Positions 41,791 to 52,273 of a stretch of DNA of 64,000 bases are shown piece after piece; position 1 is the stretch's first letter, and every line of letters begins with the position of its first letter. Under the pieces are notes generated by a model. That model was not told the DNA's origin, ran no database searches, and was given only the letters and a program-made list of their open reading frames with translations. A program made the position numbers and the translations under genes. The DNA is from Marsupella aquatica (Eukaryota; Marchantiophyta): positions 30,318,001-30,382,000 of the forward strand of contig OZ316892.1 in the NCBI GenBank assembly GCA_973895155.1, read 5' to 3'.

Positions 41791-42019
41791 CGGAGGTTAT
41801 TCGACCCCTCAAGCCATAGTAAAACCGGTACCAACCTCCGGCATGAATAAGGCAGTCGATTCCACTATCACAGAGGGTGGGGATGGCGCGGCCCAAGCCG
41901 AACTTCTCAATAATAAGGCCGGTATCCCAGATCCACCTCTTGAGCAGGCCGGGGAGACCGTAGCCATGGCGGAGGCCGTGGCCGAAGATGAAGCCGAAGC
42001 CAAGGGTGGGCCCAATTAG
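41791..42019 (+). pseudogene. LTR-encoded accessory gene of RT-1, C-terminal fragment
   Basis: This continues the reading interrupted at 13092 by RT-2 and ends at TAG 42017-42019. It encodes the Ala/Glu-rich tail (AEAVAE type) that in RT-3 is expanded into an 8-residue tandem repeat. The stop is earlier than in RT-3. Confidence 0.7.
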
Positions 42020-42789
42020 GCCGATGAAAAGTTGACTCGGTCAGAGGCAGGTAATCTGTCAGAGGATGGACCAACGGCAGTGGTTGCGGAGGGAGCGTTG
42101 GGGGCGTCCATTAAGGATCCACCACCAGTGTCGTGACGGTGCAAGGGCGCCGCTCCTTTTAGGAAGGGCGGACGTGGAGGTAGGAGGCGTGAGTGGGCAG
42201 GGCGAGCGCTCATCTCCAAGTTTAGACTTAGGATCAGGACCAGGAGGCGGTCCTGACACTTGGAGTATGGGATTTCGGATCCACTTGTAGGAGCAACACT
42301 TGTGCTCTTGCCTTGCTGTACATAGGTAGATTCAGGCAGGTAGATTACTGTAGGTAGGATAGGCTTACGCTGCAAGGAATCAGGCGGACCCACAGCCAGG
42401 ATAAGTACCTGAGCTGTGGGGAGTTCAGGGCCTCTTCTTTAGCAAGTTTTTAGTTGCACCAGCTGGGCTGGGATCAAGTAGTAAGAGAAGCTCTCAGTTG
42501 GTCATACAGTGACCCTTGTGTATATTCATGTTTCCTCATGCCTAAGAGCTGAATAGAGTTGGCCTCATGGCTTAGTTCGCAGAGCTTGTGTATGAGATGT
42601 ACTGTTTGTATGGCAAGCGCATGGTATGACTCAGTCAGAAGGAGTCATTTTGCTACTTGTGTGTCGCATTAACTTGTGTCAAGAGTGCCCACATCAACCA
42701 AGAGGTAAAGGAAAGCAAGCAAGGGAGTGAGAGTTGGATGTGTCGAGCTGAGAGAGGTCTTAGCGGCTTAACCAAGCCTATTGGGGATC

Positions 42790-42805
42790 ATTCCGGCGGC
42801 GGAAT
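42790..42805 (+). promoter_or_regulatory. Conserved U5 hairpin, RT-1 5' LTR
   Basis: ATTCCG-GCGG-CGGAAT, about 250 nt upstream of the RT-1 primer-binding site. Confidence 0.55.
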
Positions 42806-43056
42806 CCAAACATACCTAACCGGAAGGAGGGGAAGACAGGGGAAGGCCTAACTTAGGCCGGCTTTGTATCTCATGACCCGATGAAGGATCTGTCCAGTAT
42901 ATGTGTGTAAAATGTTAATAGAAGTAGAAAGAAGAATTAGCAGCGTCCCATGCCGCTAAGCCGCGGAAACGACCTCGCCAGGCGCGAAACCTGCGGGAAT
43001 CGGCTTGTGCAGGGGGGTTTCCTGGGTTTAGGGAGCCATGGGACGCACCACATTTT

Positions 43057-43070
43057 TGGCGCTAGATGGA
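43057..43070 (+). promoter_or_regulatory. RT-1 primer-binding site
   Basis: TGGCGCTAGATGGA, four T's after the LTR end at 43052, identical to that of RT-3. Confidence 0.75.
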
Positions 43071-43121
43071 GGGGGCATTTCTTAAGCCGTGAGATATGAA
43101 GTTAGAAAGGAAGCATAGGTA

Positions 43122-45953
43122 ATGTCTGACCTTACGCCGAGGGAAGAAAGAGTGATTCAACGGGAGAGAGCTCGACTGCAACAGCTCGCCGGGTGGCATG
43201 ATACACAGCAACTGAGAGGGGCAGGAAGAGCTAGTAGCTCCGAAACTGGAAGTGGCATTGAAGAAGAAATACCAGAAGAAGAATCGGTAAGGAGAAGTGA
43301 GTCTCCAACCGACATGGGGGAACCAGAGGCACGGCCAGACAAGAGGCCAGGGACCAGACTGAGCCAACGGTCGTGCATTCATTACAAGGCATTTCATGGG
43401 AGAGGAGATGAGGATCCGGACAAATGGTTGGATGACTTCGAGGGAACCGCTGCAGCAAATGGAGAATCGGCCATCAAGATGCAAATTCTTCTCGGCCTGT
43501 TCAAAGGTGAGGCTAGGCCATGGTACAGAGCATTGGATGTGGAAGATCAAGCCATCTGGAATTCTTTTAGATCACTATTCGTCAAAGAATTTCGACCCAT
43601 TGGAACTTCAGAGTTAGCAGTGCTGAAGTTGGGACGACTTCGGTTCAAGGAGAACAAATCCTTCAGGAAGTTCTTGTAACGCTTCCAAAAGTTGGTAAGA
43701 CGTACAAAGACCAATGCATTTGAAGGTATGCAACTTCAATGGTTAGTGAATGCTTTGCCACAGAAGATGAGTTTTGCAATTAGGAAGGAGAACCCGGAGA
43801 CCTTGGCCGAGGCAATTAAGAATATTCAATTATACATTAATGCAGATATCACAAGCCGGAAGAAACAACTTAAGTCTGAGAGTTCCTCATCAGAGGAGGG
43901 ATCGCCCCATAAGAAAAAAGATAAGAGAAAGAAACATTCTAAGAAGTCAAGAAGTGATAACTCAAGCTCGGATAGTGGAAATAGCAAGAGTGAGTCATCT
44001 TCTAGTTCTGAAGAAGAAAAAACTAGGAAAAGGAAGGGCAGAAGGAGGAGAAAAATGAAAATCAAGCTAGAGGCTAAAACACCAGATAACATCGTGGCCC
44101 TTACCGAGCAACTTAAGGCTATAATTGCAGAGGTGAAGCCGAAGAAGAAGGTAGTACAGGAGGATAGCTCTGTATGGTGTGCCTTATGTTATAAGACCGG
44201 ACACCATAAAGATGCGTGTCCTAAACTTAATGCTAATCATGTTCGGCATGTGGCCGAGATCAGACCGTGTCAGGGAGAGGTAGAGTACTTTTTAGGAGAT
44301 GTCGCTGATAGTGTTTTCGGCATCAGTGAGACTGGAGCACGAGACCTATCCAACAGACCTGCATCTCTATGGTCAGGATTAAGGAACAATCTGGGAGAGA
44401 TGTATCCTCGGATTATTCAGAACCCGTCAATACCCCCTAGGCCGAATGTACAGAGATTTGCGGCATGCTATAACTGTGGTCAACCTGGCCATTTTGCTAG
44501 AGAGTGCTCGAATGCATGCAAACAGGGTGATGGACAACCAGCTCAGCTATGTATGGGATGCCGACAGGAAGGTCATATGCTAGGACAATGTCCTACTTGG
44601 TTGGCAGGCCTGGCCGCAAATCATAGGCTCTTGCCAGTCAAGGTCTTACCGCCAGGTACTACCCCCGGAGGAGTTCAAATCAACCACATCGAACTAGGAT
44701 GGCAAGCGGATGCCGAGGCAGAGTTTGCACCATCTGATGATGAGGCCGAAGCCCTATCAACCTTCTCTGAAGAGGATTTAGATCATGATTGCTACCGAGT
44801 CTCTACTCGATCTACCAGAAGGAAGGAAAGATGGGATGGGCTGGCCAAAAATAAAGCAAGGGTGAAGGAGGAAAAGATCGACTCTTCGTCAACATCAACG
44901 GAAGGAGAGGGGAGGGTTCCGGCAACAGAGGTAAGCCATGAGCCCACCAGTGAACCCAATCCTTCACAAGACAGCGACTTCAATCGAGATCATCCTAAGT
45001 TATTCTACCCCTCTGTTACGGCTAGTGTTAAGGAACAACTGCGAGAATTAGAAACCCTGGAGAATACCAAAGCCATAGCCAAGGATGTGAAACGAGCAAA
45101 AGCGTTGTTTGCTTCGGAGGATCCAACAGCTGTGGAAACTAGCATGGCAAAACAGTCCGAAGCCAAGATAGAGACACCACCGGAGGAGAAGCCGATTGTT
45201 CCCTATGACCTGGCTAAAGATGTGCTAGAGTCTAGAGTCTCGGTAACAGTTGGTCAACTATTGAAAAATAGCCCGTACTTCCGAAAGCAATTAAGAAAGG
45301 CGATTCTCGGCAAACCGAGATTACCCAAGGTAGCAACCAAATCCGACGTGCTGATGATAGAAGAAGATCAAGGAGCCCCAACTTTACCATTAATGATTCA
45401 AGGAGAAATATTACTACGGGTACCCATTGATGGAGGATCCGAGGTATGTATTATGATTGATTCAACAGCAAAAGGATGGGGTCTAACACCGGAGATGACT
45501 AGAAGAGTGCTAAACATGGCCAATGGGTATCAGGTCATTCCCACGGGAGTGTTAACCGGCATCAAGACAGAGATAGGAGGTATCTTCTTTAGCATTAACT
45601 ATGTAGTAATGAAGCCGGTAAACCCTACGTCGTTTCGGCTATTAATTGGCAGGCCATGGTTGTACCTAGCCGAGGTAATAGAAGATTGGGGTAAAAAGCA
45701 GTTCACTTTCGGGACCCCCTCTATCACGGTATCCTGGGACACTAAGGATGACCGTAGGAAAAGCACAAGGGAAGTAGATGGGTACGACAGTGGACTAGAG
45801 TCAGCCAATGAAGTACGTTGGCTAGAATGCCTCACTGACCTAACCGAAGAAAGTGTCTTTGGACCAGAGGTACCCCCAGTGGATTATGGCATGAACCAAT
45901 GGGAGGTAACTTGGAAGAAGAAGATGAAGAGGTCGAGGACTGCTTTACAATAG
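43122..45953 (+). pseudogene. gag: RT-1 gag-protease, broken
   Basis: This is close in sequence to RT-3 gag-pro and starts with ATG 43122. A TAA at 43677-43679 replaces a Gln codon in the Gag core. The frame then continues through the Lys/Ser region, three CCHC knuckles (the second reads CYNCGQPGHFAREC), and the protease site IDGGSE, where RT-3 has IDGGSG. A small deletion near 45890 shifts the last codons into another frame. Apart from these breaks the order and length match RT-3. Confidence 0.9.
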
Positions 45954-46062
45954 AATCCACCTTTTTAGTTGCAATTCCGGAGGAAGTAAAGGAGGTAGAC
46001 CCATCGGATGAAACGACTAAGCGGGGAGCAGTAGCAGGGACAGTGGATTTTCTGTAGGCATT

Positions 46063-46899
46063 GTGGCAGAGCCGACGGGATCCACAACGCCATCGATCAT
46101 CGGCAAGGAATTAAATACCAAGGGATCGGCATACAAGCCGATTACAAGGGCAGAACAAATTGAGGCCCTATTAGAAGTCGGGAGAGCACAGCGACCTGAC
46201 CCTCAAGAGCAAGAGATGGAGGAGATACATAAACAGAATCCAGAGCCGAGTCAGGCAGCGAAGCCGACAAATAATTCAAAACCGAACAGACCGGCAAGGG
46301 GACAATCTGTGGACAAGAAGGGAGAAACCGACTCGGCTAGTACAGCCAAGATTCCAGTTTATGGAGGTATGCGACTGGAGAGACTGGAAGCCGAGCTGGA
46401 CCCGAATTTGAAAAAGCAGATTAATATGATCCAAGCACGGCAATATCGGAAGCTCGACTTAGGAGAGGGAAGGGAACTGAACTTAGGGAGGGACCTAGCG
46501 CCTGAACTCAAGAAAGAGATCAGTGATTTACTGATTGAATTTCAGGATGTGTTTGCATGGAGTCACCAAGATCTGAAGGGAGTAGACCCAAAACTAGGAG
46601 AACACCAAATCAATCTCATGCTAGGGGCCAAATCATTTCGACAACCAATTCAAAGGATGAACCCGAAGTATTCCCTGTTGGTCAAAACGGAAATCGACAA
46701 ACTAGTGGAAGCCAGATTCATCACTCCAGTCCTGCATTCAGACTGGGTGTCTCCAATTGTGATTGTTCCCAAGAAAGCTGGACCTGATGGTAAACCAAAG
46801 ATCCGGGTTTGTCAGGATTACAGGAAGCTGAATGAGGCGACGTTAAAAGACCATTTTCCCTTACCCTTTACTGATATTGTACTAGACATGGTAGCCAGT
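46063..46899 (+). pseudogene. pol: RT-1 pol, N-terminal part before the X2 insertion
   Basis: Matches residues about 16-294 of RT-3 pol, including the start of RT (RVCQDYRKLNEATLKDHFPLPF). It stops where X2 entered, after the codons for DMVAS, so the RT catalytic motif is on the far side of the insertion. Confidence 0.9.
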
Positions 46900-47583
46900 T
46901 GTAGTTTGCCATAGAGAACCAAAAATCACATTTTAAAGTCTCTAAACTCGGTATTCGTTCCCTTTAAGAACAAGATGGGGTTGGTTTGATGAAATAAACT
47001 AAAAATAAAGTTTTAAGCTCTTGTGTCACACATAGTAATCAATCTTGACTACTTTAATCAGGTACTTTGAAGATCGCTCCACAGCGGTGAGTAGTTTTTG
47101 ATGATAACTCAACATCAGATAACCATCAATTAAGCAAAAGGTTGCAATTAACAAAACACAAGGAAAAATCTCTCAGAGTATGCTTAAGGGAGTCTGGAAT
47201 AGACCAAGGTTACTCCTTAGACATAAGTAATAATGGAATAACTTTAAGGGAATCCAAATCCACACGGCTTTTCAGATCTAAACTGCATACTAGAGTATCC
47301 TTTTAAAATGCCGGCAACATGTCTTGACCTTTCTTCCTAAGTGATACTTAGTCAAGATCTAAAAGGATAAATACTTCAGCATTTAGATGGTACTAAGCAA
47401 CATGAAGGTGAAAACATCATTTCCAATGCAACTTAAACTCAATGAGTTAACTCTAAGAACTTGTGAGATTACAATGTGTCACCAAAGCGGAATCTGACAT
47501 TATAATTCACGAGATTCATAACTGAGGTTTTACTTCAAGTATTTGGGTTCCAAAATACAAGAAGGAGGTAAGTCTCTCCAAAT

Positions 47584-47630
47584 GTTAAACCTGATCTCGA
47601 ACTCATAGATTCATGATCAACTAGTTTAAC
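47584..47630 (-). ncRNA. Conserved hairpin in X2 tail
   Basis: Same stems as in X1 (GTTAAAC/GTTTAAC, TGATC/GATCA). The third stem reads GAAT/GTTC, where the one difference from X1 gives a U-G pair. The embedding block 47557-47634 is otherwise identical to X1. Confidence 0.6.
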
Positions 47631-47811
47631 ACAAGGGAGAGGCAAAACTGCAAAACTTAACCATCTCTCTACACTAGGGGAAGAGGTATAAATAGTGATG
47701 AACTACAGAATAAGAGGTCACAGGGTCGAAGAGACATGCCTCTTCATAACCCTCAAAAAGTCAAAACGACGATTCAATAAGTGGAAAGCCGGAAAAAAAA
47801 TGGCTAAGTAT

Positions 47812-47877
47812 GAACTCTTAAACTCTTAAAAACTTAAACTCTTAAAAACGTAAAAACTTAAACTCTTAAACTCTTAA
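47812..47877 (-). repeat. 3' subterminal array of X2
   Basis: Repeats of TTTAAGAG and TTTAAG with one TTTTTACG left, in the place of the X1 3' array. It looks like a degraded or diverged form of the X2 5' array unit TTTACGAG. Confidence 0.6.
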
Positions 47878-48082
47878 TTTCAGTATACTAAAAATTGAGT
47901 AGATTCAACTATTTTTAACTTTCTACTCCTGGTTAGGAAAACTCTGAAATTTTTCCAGCAGGGTTTCCTAGGTACAGACTACAGCCTAAAGAAGTATGAC
48001 AGCTTCTAAAGCTCTAGAACACATTTAGAAAAATTGGTAAAAGTACTATACTTTTCAATACTAGCTAAAAAGATAGTCTCCT

Positions 48083-50485
48083 TCAAGCTTGTTGTCGAAT
48101 ATCATCGGGTTCGAGCAGCTCCACGTAGGTGACAGTCCGATTCTGTGTTACCTCCATCAGCTCAGTCTGACGTGGTGATCCTCGAGAGTAGGGTAGGCAC
48201 CTTAGTTGTCTCTCAGGATACATCAAAGGCATTCGCTTCATCAAATAACAGGAATCTATACGAAGAGCTTCTCTGTATATCCCTAGTACATCATAGTTGT
48301 TGCAGGTGGCAGCATATACTTGGGGATAGTGATGCAGAAACTCATCACTATTCATCATCCTGGAATAGAAGGGTCGAAGTCTCCACCTGACATCTCTGAA
48401 ATATCGATTGAAATGAGCTAGAGTCTGAGAAGTGACATTATTCCAGATCCTCTGTTTCTCAGCCAATGTACTGGTTGAAACAAGGGTAACCTTGGGTTCT
48501 CGTGGTATGTAATCGTGCTGTGGAGCAGTAGACTTCTTGCTCTGCATCAGGAAGGAAATCACAAAATCTAGGGCATAGGCGGCAAAGTTTCCAAAGTATG
48601 CCAGAGCTAGGTCTGGATCCTCTACCTCTACATCACCTTGGAGTAGCATCATAGCAAGAATAGGCCGAAAGTAAATTGAGTCAGTCCAGAACTCATCAAA
48701 TTGTGCCATTTCCACTCTAGAAGTTCCAAGACACCTAAGATCAAAAATGTAGCTTGCCTCAGTCTTCTTTAGATAGTAGTATCTCCAGAACTCTCCAACC
48801 GGTGGTCTATTGGCCTGCATTACTTTGCAAGTGGTGACATACCTGTGTACTTCTGACTCAGGACGTCTAGGGTACCTGCTTGCGATAGTAGCATTCCTGG
48901 GGGTTTGGGTAGACGAGGTGATCACTGCTACTAGATTTGGATTTGATTTTAGAGCTACATCAATATTCTCAAATCCTTGCCTTGGGGATGACCAAAGAGA
49001 ATTTTCATAAGACCTAATAGAGTCATCATCTGAGGGCGGATCAGAGTCTTCGGGAAGATCCCTTCGAACATAAGGATGCTCATACTGTGTCTGATGATAG
49101 GACGGTCCTTCGGTGGGTTCATAGTTAGAGTCAGGGCTGTAAGGGGGAAAACTTCGACTAGGAGAAGGGGTAGCAGTGGGACATCGCTGCACCAGGTTGC
49201 TAACTACAGTGACTATCTGCCGAGGGTTACACTGTAGTATCTCCAGTAGATCATCCACAATAGCTGCACAGCTAATATTGTCTGTTACTGGAACAAGGTC
49301 ACCACCTGCTTGAAAGGAGGTCTGTTGGGTAACAGGGGTGAGAGTCACATATTCCACTGGTGTTGTCTCTCCTGGAGGAGAGGTCATCCTGATAGGGCTT
49401 AACTGATCAGGGAATGGTGACTTCAAACTGACAGCTTCCATTCTTAAATCATTGACAGCATCGAAAAGACCATCATCACTGCAACTAAGAAGAGATGTCA
49501 ACTTATCGACGAGTTGTTGATTCGCTTCTGCCTTTGGAGGTGTGGATGAGTTGGTCCTTAGATTGATAGTTGCAAGAACGAGTTCAGCAACGTCGGCTGG
49601 TTGCTCAGGGAAATCTCTGTCTTCGCCAGCTCCAGATTCTCTTGTATAAACTCTTGGTGAATACACCATGTTAGCCAGGGGGTGTCGAACCAGCTCTAAG
49701 TTATGAGCAGGTGTATCTTCAAATTCCATCTCAGCATCCACATTCTGATCATGAGAATCCAGGGGAATAGCATCCACTGGTTCTTCCATACTCAGGTCTT
49801 CTTCAATGCCTAACTCAATCAAGAGCAGCCCTCTCTCCGTTCTCTCCTCTGGATATAAACATTCATAAGCATGATAGAGTTGAGACAAATAAACCTGCAG
49901 ATGAGTGGGTCTACCTGCCTTCATGGTTCTCACCTGATCCTTCATCACATTGAAAATTAACAGGGCCCAATTAACCTGGACGGCTCCACTGTGTGCGGCT
50001 ACAATTGTATTCACCAAAGCCACTGGACAGAGGGTTGGCTTCTTCGGGTGTAAAATGGGTACTAGAAATTCCAGAAGCACTCTCAAATCTGGATAAGTAC
50101 ACTGTGTCAAATTCCAGCCATTGGTGAGATTGCGAATCCCAGAGAAGTAGGGTGTAGACAAATCTTTCTTCTTTGAATATAATCCTTCTCCTTCTGAAGG
50201 GCAGCGGAAGGCATAAGCAATTTGTTCTACAGTCCATAAGCTGGGTCGAGCTCTAATAGTTTGTTGACATTCAGGAGCAAGCATTGATCCCTTTACAAAA
50301 TCCTGCAAATATGTGTCGAGCTCTACTTTCCAAGGGACGGCAAGTAGATGCTCCAAACCTAGCTGTTGTAAGGAAGTCCGTAAATTTGCATAGCTATCGG
50401 GCGCTTGTGGAATTCGGGCGACTATGCTCTTAGGAATTGCCAGAGTGTCAACTCGGTACTGTTCATCAATACCGAGGTTCGCCAT
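48083..50485 (-). CDS. X2 protein, accessory-domain protein of 800 residues
   Basis: Intact frame from ATG 50485 to a stop at 48083. The N-terminal domain (about residues 30-230) has WTVEQIAYAF, TNGWNLTQCTYPDLRVLLEF, VPILHPKKP and VNWALLIFNVMKDQV. The linker is acidic, Pro/Ser-rich, with paired L-L-x-C segments (near 315 and 405). The C-terminal domain (about 545-800) has GEFWRYYYLKKTEASYIFDL, MLLQGDVEVED, YFGNFAAYALDF and many aromatic residues. It matches X1 along its whole length and matches the RT-4 accessory gene in both domains. No transmembrane segment, signal peptide, DDE/RNase H fold motif or zinc finger is seen. The frame is fully open although the surrounding retrotransposon is broken. 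It may bind the subterminal arrays of its own element, but that is inference only. Confidence 0.8.
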   Translation of the reverse strand: MANLGIDEQYRVDTLAIPKSIVARIPQAPDSYANLRTSLQQLGLEHLLAVPWKVELDTYLQDFVKGSMLAPECQQTIRARPSLWTVEQIAYAFRCPSEGEGLYSKKKDLSTPYFSGIRNLTNGWNLTQCTYPDLRVLLEFLVPILHPKKPTLCPVALVNTIVAAHSGAVQVNWALLIFNVMKDQVRTMKAGRPTHLQVYLSQLYHAYECLYPEERTERGLLLIELGIEEDLSMEEPVDAIPLDSHDQNVDAEMEFEDTPAHNLELVRHPLANMVYSPRVYTRESGAGEDRDFPEQPADVAELVLATINLRTNSSTPPKAEANQQLVDKLTSLLSCSDDGLFDAVNDLRMEAVSLKSPFPDQLSPIRMTSPPGETTPVEYVTLTPVTQQTSFQAGGDLVPVTDNISCAAIVDDLLEILQCNPRQIVTVVSNLVQRCPTATPSPSRSFPPYSPDSNYEPTEGPSYHQTQYEHPYVRRDLPEDSDPPSDDDSIRSYENSLWSSPRQGFENIDVALKSNPNLVAVITSSTQTPRNATIASRYPRRPESEVHRYVTTCKVMQANRPPVGEFWRYYYLKKTEASYIFDLRCLGTSRVEMAQFDEFWTDSIYFRPILAMMLLQGDVEVEDPDLALAYFGNFAAYALDFVISFLMQSKKSTAPQHDYIPREPKVTLVSTSTLAEKQRIWNNVTSQTLAHFNRYFRDVRWRLRPFYSRMMNSDEFLHHYPQVYAATCNNYDVLGIYREALRIDSCYLMKRMPLMYPERQLRCLPYSRGSPRQTELMEVTQNRTVTYVELLEPDDIRQQA

Positions 50486-50640
50486 AGCTCTCCTCCGTTA
50501 TGTTGAGTGCACTAAGGAGTGGGGGAGCTGGCAGAAACAATGGAGATGGCAGTAAATAAGTCAGGAGTGAGCGCTCGAGGTCTAATTCCCCTTCCCTTCA
50601 ATTCGCGCTCGCCATCCCGTTGCTAAGTCCCGTTGAAAGT

Positions 50641-50950
50641 AGCCGTAAGACGTCGCGATCATCGGTTGCCAACTCGTAAGGCACAACTCGTAATGCCCTA
50701 ACTAGTAAGTCGTAACTACTATACTCGTAACTCGTATACTGTCGCAAACTAGTAAACTCGCTTACCCGTAACTAGTAGACTCGTGAAGTGGAGCTTACCC
50801 GTAACTAGTAAACTCGTGAAGTGGAGCTTACCCGTAACTAGTAAACTCGTAAAGTAAGTTTACTTCGCCATCAGTTTACTCGTAAAAGAGTAACCCGTAG
50901 ACTGGTATACTCGTAATCTGAGTATACTCTTAAACTCGTAAACTAAAGTA
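50641..50950 (-). repeat. 5' subterminal array of X2
   Basis: Many copies of TTTACGAG, TTACGGG and TTACGAGT on the minus strand. They include three tandem 33-bp units at 50761-50793, 50794-50826 and 50827-50858. The core TTACG is shared with X1, but the flanking bases differ. Confidence 0.78.
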
Positions 50951-51050
50951 ACTTCCCGATATTAACAGTAAGTGTAGTTTAAACAACGTAAAAAAATTTA
51001 AAAATTTCAATTTCTTCATACTTCTGGAATTACTCACTACTTACACCAGT

Positions 51051-52135
51051 CATGAACTATATTCATTCATGGATGGGTACTCTGGCTATAACCAAATCAG
51101 GATTAGGCAGGAAGACCAAATCAAGACGGCCTTCATCACGGAATGGGGGATCTATGTCTTCAATCGTATGCCGTTTGGACTCTGCAACGCACCAGCTATG
51201 TTCCAACGATTGATGGTGAACATTTTCCATGATTACTTGAGAAAGTTCATGGAAATCTTCATTGATGACTTTGCAGTATTCGGGAAGGCATCGAAACATG
51301 CTAAATACCTCAGGAAAACCTTCATGAGATGCAGAGAGGTAGGTCTCAAGTTACAACCAGATAAGTGTTTCTTTGCAGTAACCGAGGGGGTGCTCCTAGG
51401 TCACAAGGTATTCAAGGAAGGGCATTGAGATTGACAAGGGTAAGCTAGCAGTATGGCTAGATATCATGCAACCTAAGAACATAAAGGATGTAAGATCCTT
51501 CTTGGGATGCATTGGTTACTATCGCCGGTTCATCAAGGATTTTGCCAAGCTAGCTTTACCATTAACCAACATGCTCAAGGCAGGAGCAGACTTCGAACCC
51601 ACACCCGAACGAGTAACAGCGGTGGTGGAATTGAAGCAGATGTTAGTAGAGGCTCCAGTCATGATAGCACCGGATTGGAACAAAGATTTTCATGTCTTTG
51701 TAGATGTCTCAGGCTTCTGTATCGGCTCAGTACTAAGTCAGTTGGATGAGAAAGGAAGGGACCATCCCATATACTTCGCAAGCCGTCAGCTTGCCGATGC
51801 CGAACGGAACTACTCCACCACAGAGAGAGAAGCATTAGGAGTCATTTATTTCTGTAAAAAGTTTAGGCATTATTTACTAGGGTACAAGGTAATCTTTCAT
51901 ACCGATCATGAAAGTTTGAAGTACCTAGTCAATAAGCCGGACCTTACAGGCAGAGTAGCAAGATGGATTTTGCTATTACAGGAGTTTGACTATGAGCTGA
52001 GGATCAAGCCAGGAAAGCTGCACGCCAATGCCGACTTCTTTTCAAGAATCATAGGTGAACCTGCCACGGATTGCATCGATGATCGATTCCCCGACGAGGA
52101 ACTATTTGTTGTGGAAATAGCTGATACATGGTACC
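51051..52135 (+). pseudogene. pol: RT-1 pol, part after the X2 insertion
   Basis: Resumes with the codons for HELYSFMDGYSGYNQ and includes RT FIDDFAVFG, RNase H (VDVSGFCIGS, TDHESLKYL) and the start of the RT-integrase linker. A 1-nt insertion near 51411 shifts the frame between RT and the connection region. The sequence ends abruptly at a Trp-Tyr codon pair, so the integrase is missing from the window. Confidence 0.9.
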
Positions 52136-52273
52136 TGTGGTAAGTGATAATAATTCAAATGTATGTAATTCGTCCTTAATTACCAAGGTTCGGTCCCGTA
52201 AGGAATAAGTGAAATGAATTATGCAGGTGTTTAAACGCTTTTAAACCTCGAAGCGATTTCTTTACTATCTTTT
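52136..52273. other. Unassigned 138-bp segment between RT-1 and RT-4
   Basis: Starts TGTGGTAAGTG exactly where RT-1 pol breaks off and runs to the RT-4 LTR end. It could be the edge of another LTR element into which RT-4 inserted, or an extra part of the RT-4 LTR not present next to its primer-binding site. No coding signal. Confidence 0.5.

Larger units (their letters stand above)
46900..51045 (-). mobile_element. X2: LTR-less mobile element, second copy of the X1 family
   Basis: On the minus strand it begins TGTAAGTAGTGAG at 51045 and ends GGCAAACTACA at 46900. CCAGT flanks it on both sides (46895-46899 and 51046-51050), and removing it restores continuous RT-1 pol coding. Layout as X1: leader with array (50641-50950), gene (50485 to 48083), second array (47812-47877), tail with conserved hairpin (47584-47630). 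The inverted repeat at the ends is only TGTA/TACA. There is no LTR, PBS, PPT or polyA tail. The tail 46900-47811 has no gene that I can support. Confidence 0.9.
5659..52135 (+). mobile_element. RT-1: large, decayed Ty3/gypsy retrotransposon hosting the nest
   Basis: The 5' LTR starts TGTGATGCCTAG at 5659 and ends ...GCACCACA at 43052. It is split by X1 (6042-10071) and RT-2 (13093-41785). It is homologous to the 4,678-bp LTRs of RT-3. A primer-binding site follows at 43057, then gag-pro (43122-45953) and pol (46063-46899, continued 51051-52135 after the X2 insertion). The element breaks off inside pol at 52135, at a Trp-Tyr codon pair that is continuous in RT-3. It has nonsense codons and frameshifts and cannot make its own proteins. 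Its 3' LTR is not in the window. Confidence 0.9.

Noticed and set aside
50761-50858. CRISPR-like array in X2
   Set aside because: The three 33-bp units are adjacent without spacers, and the sequence is eukaryotic. It is a simple tandem repeat within the subterminal array.
52136-52273. Extending the RT-4 LTR to 52136
   Set aside because: The copy next to the primer-binding site ends at 63851, equivalent to 52275, so the extra bases are not part of the LTR as seen there.
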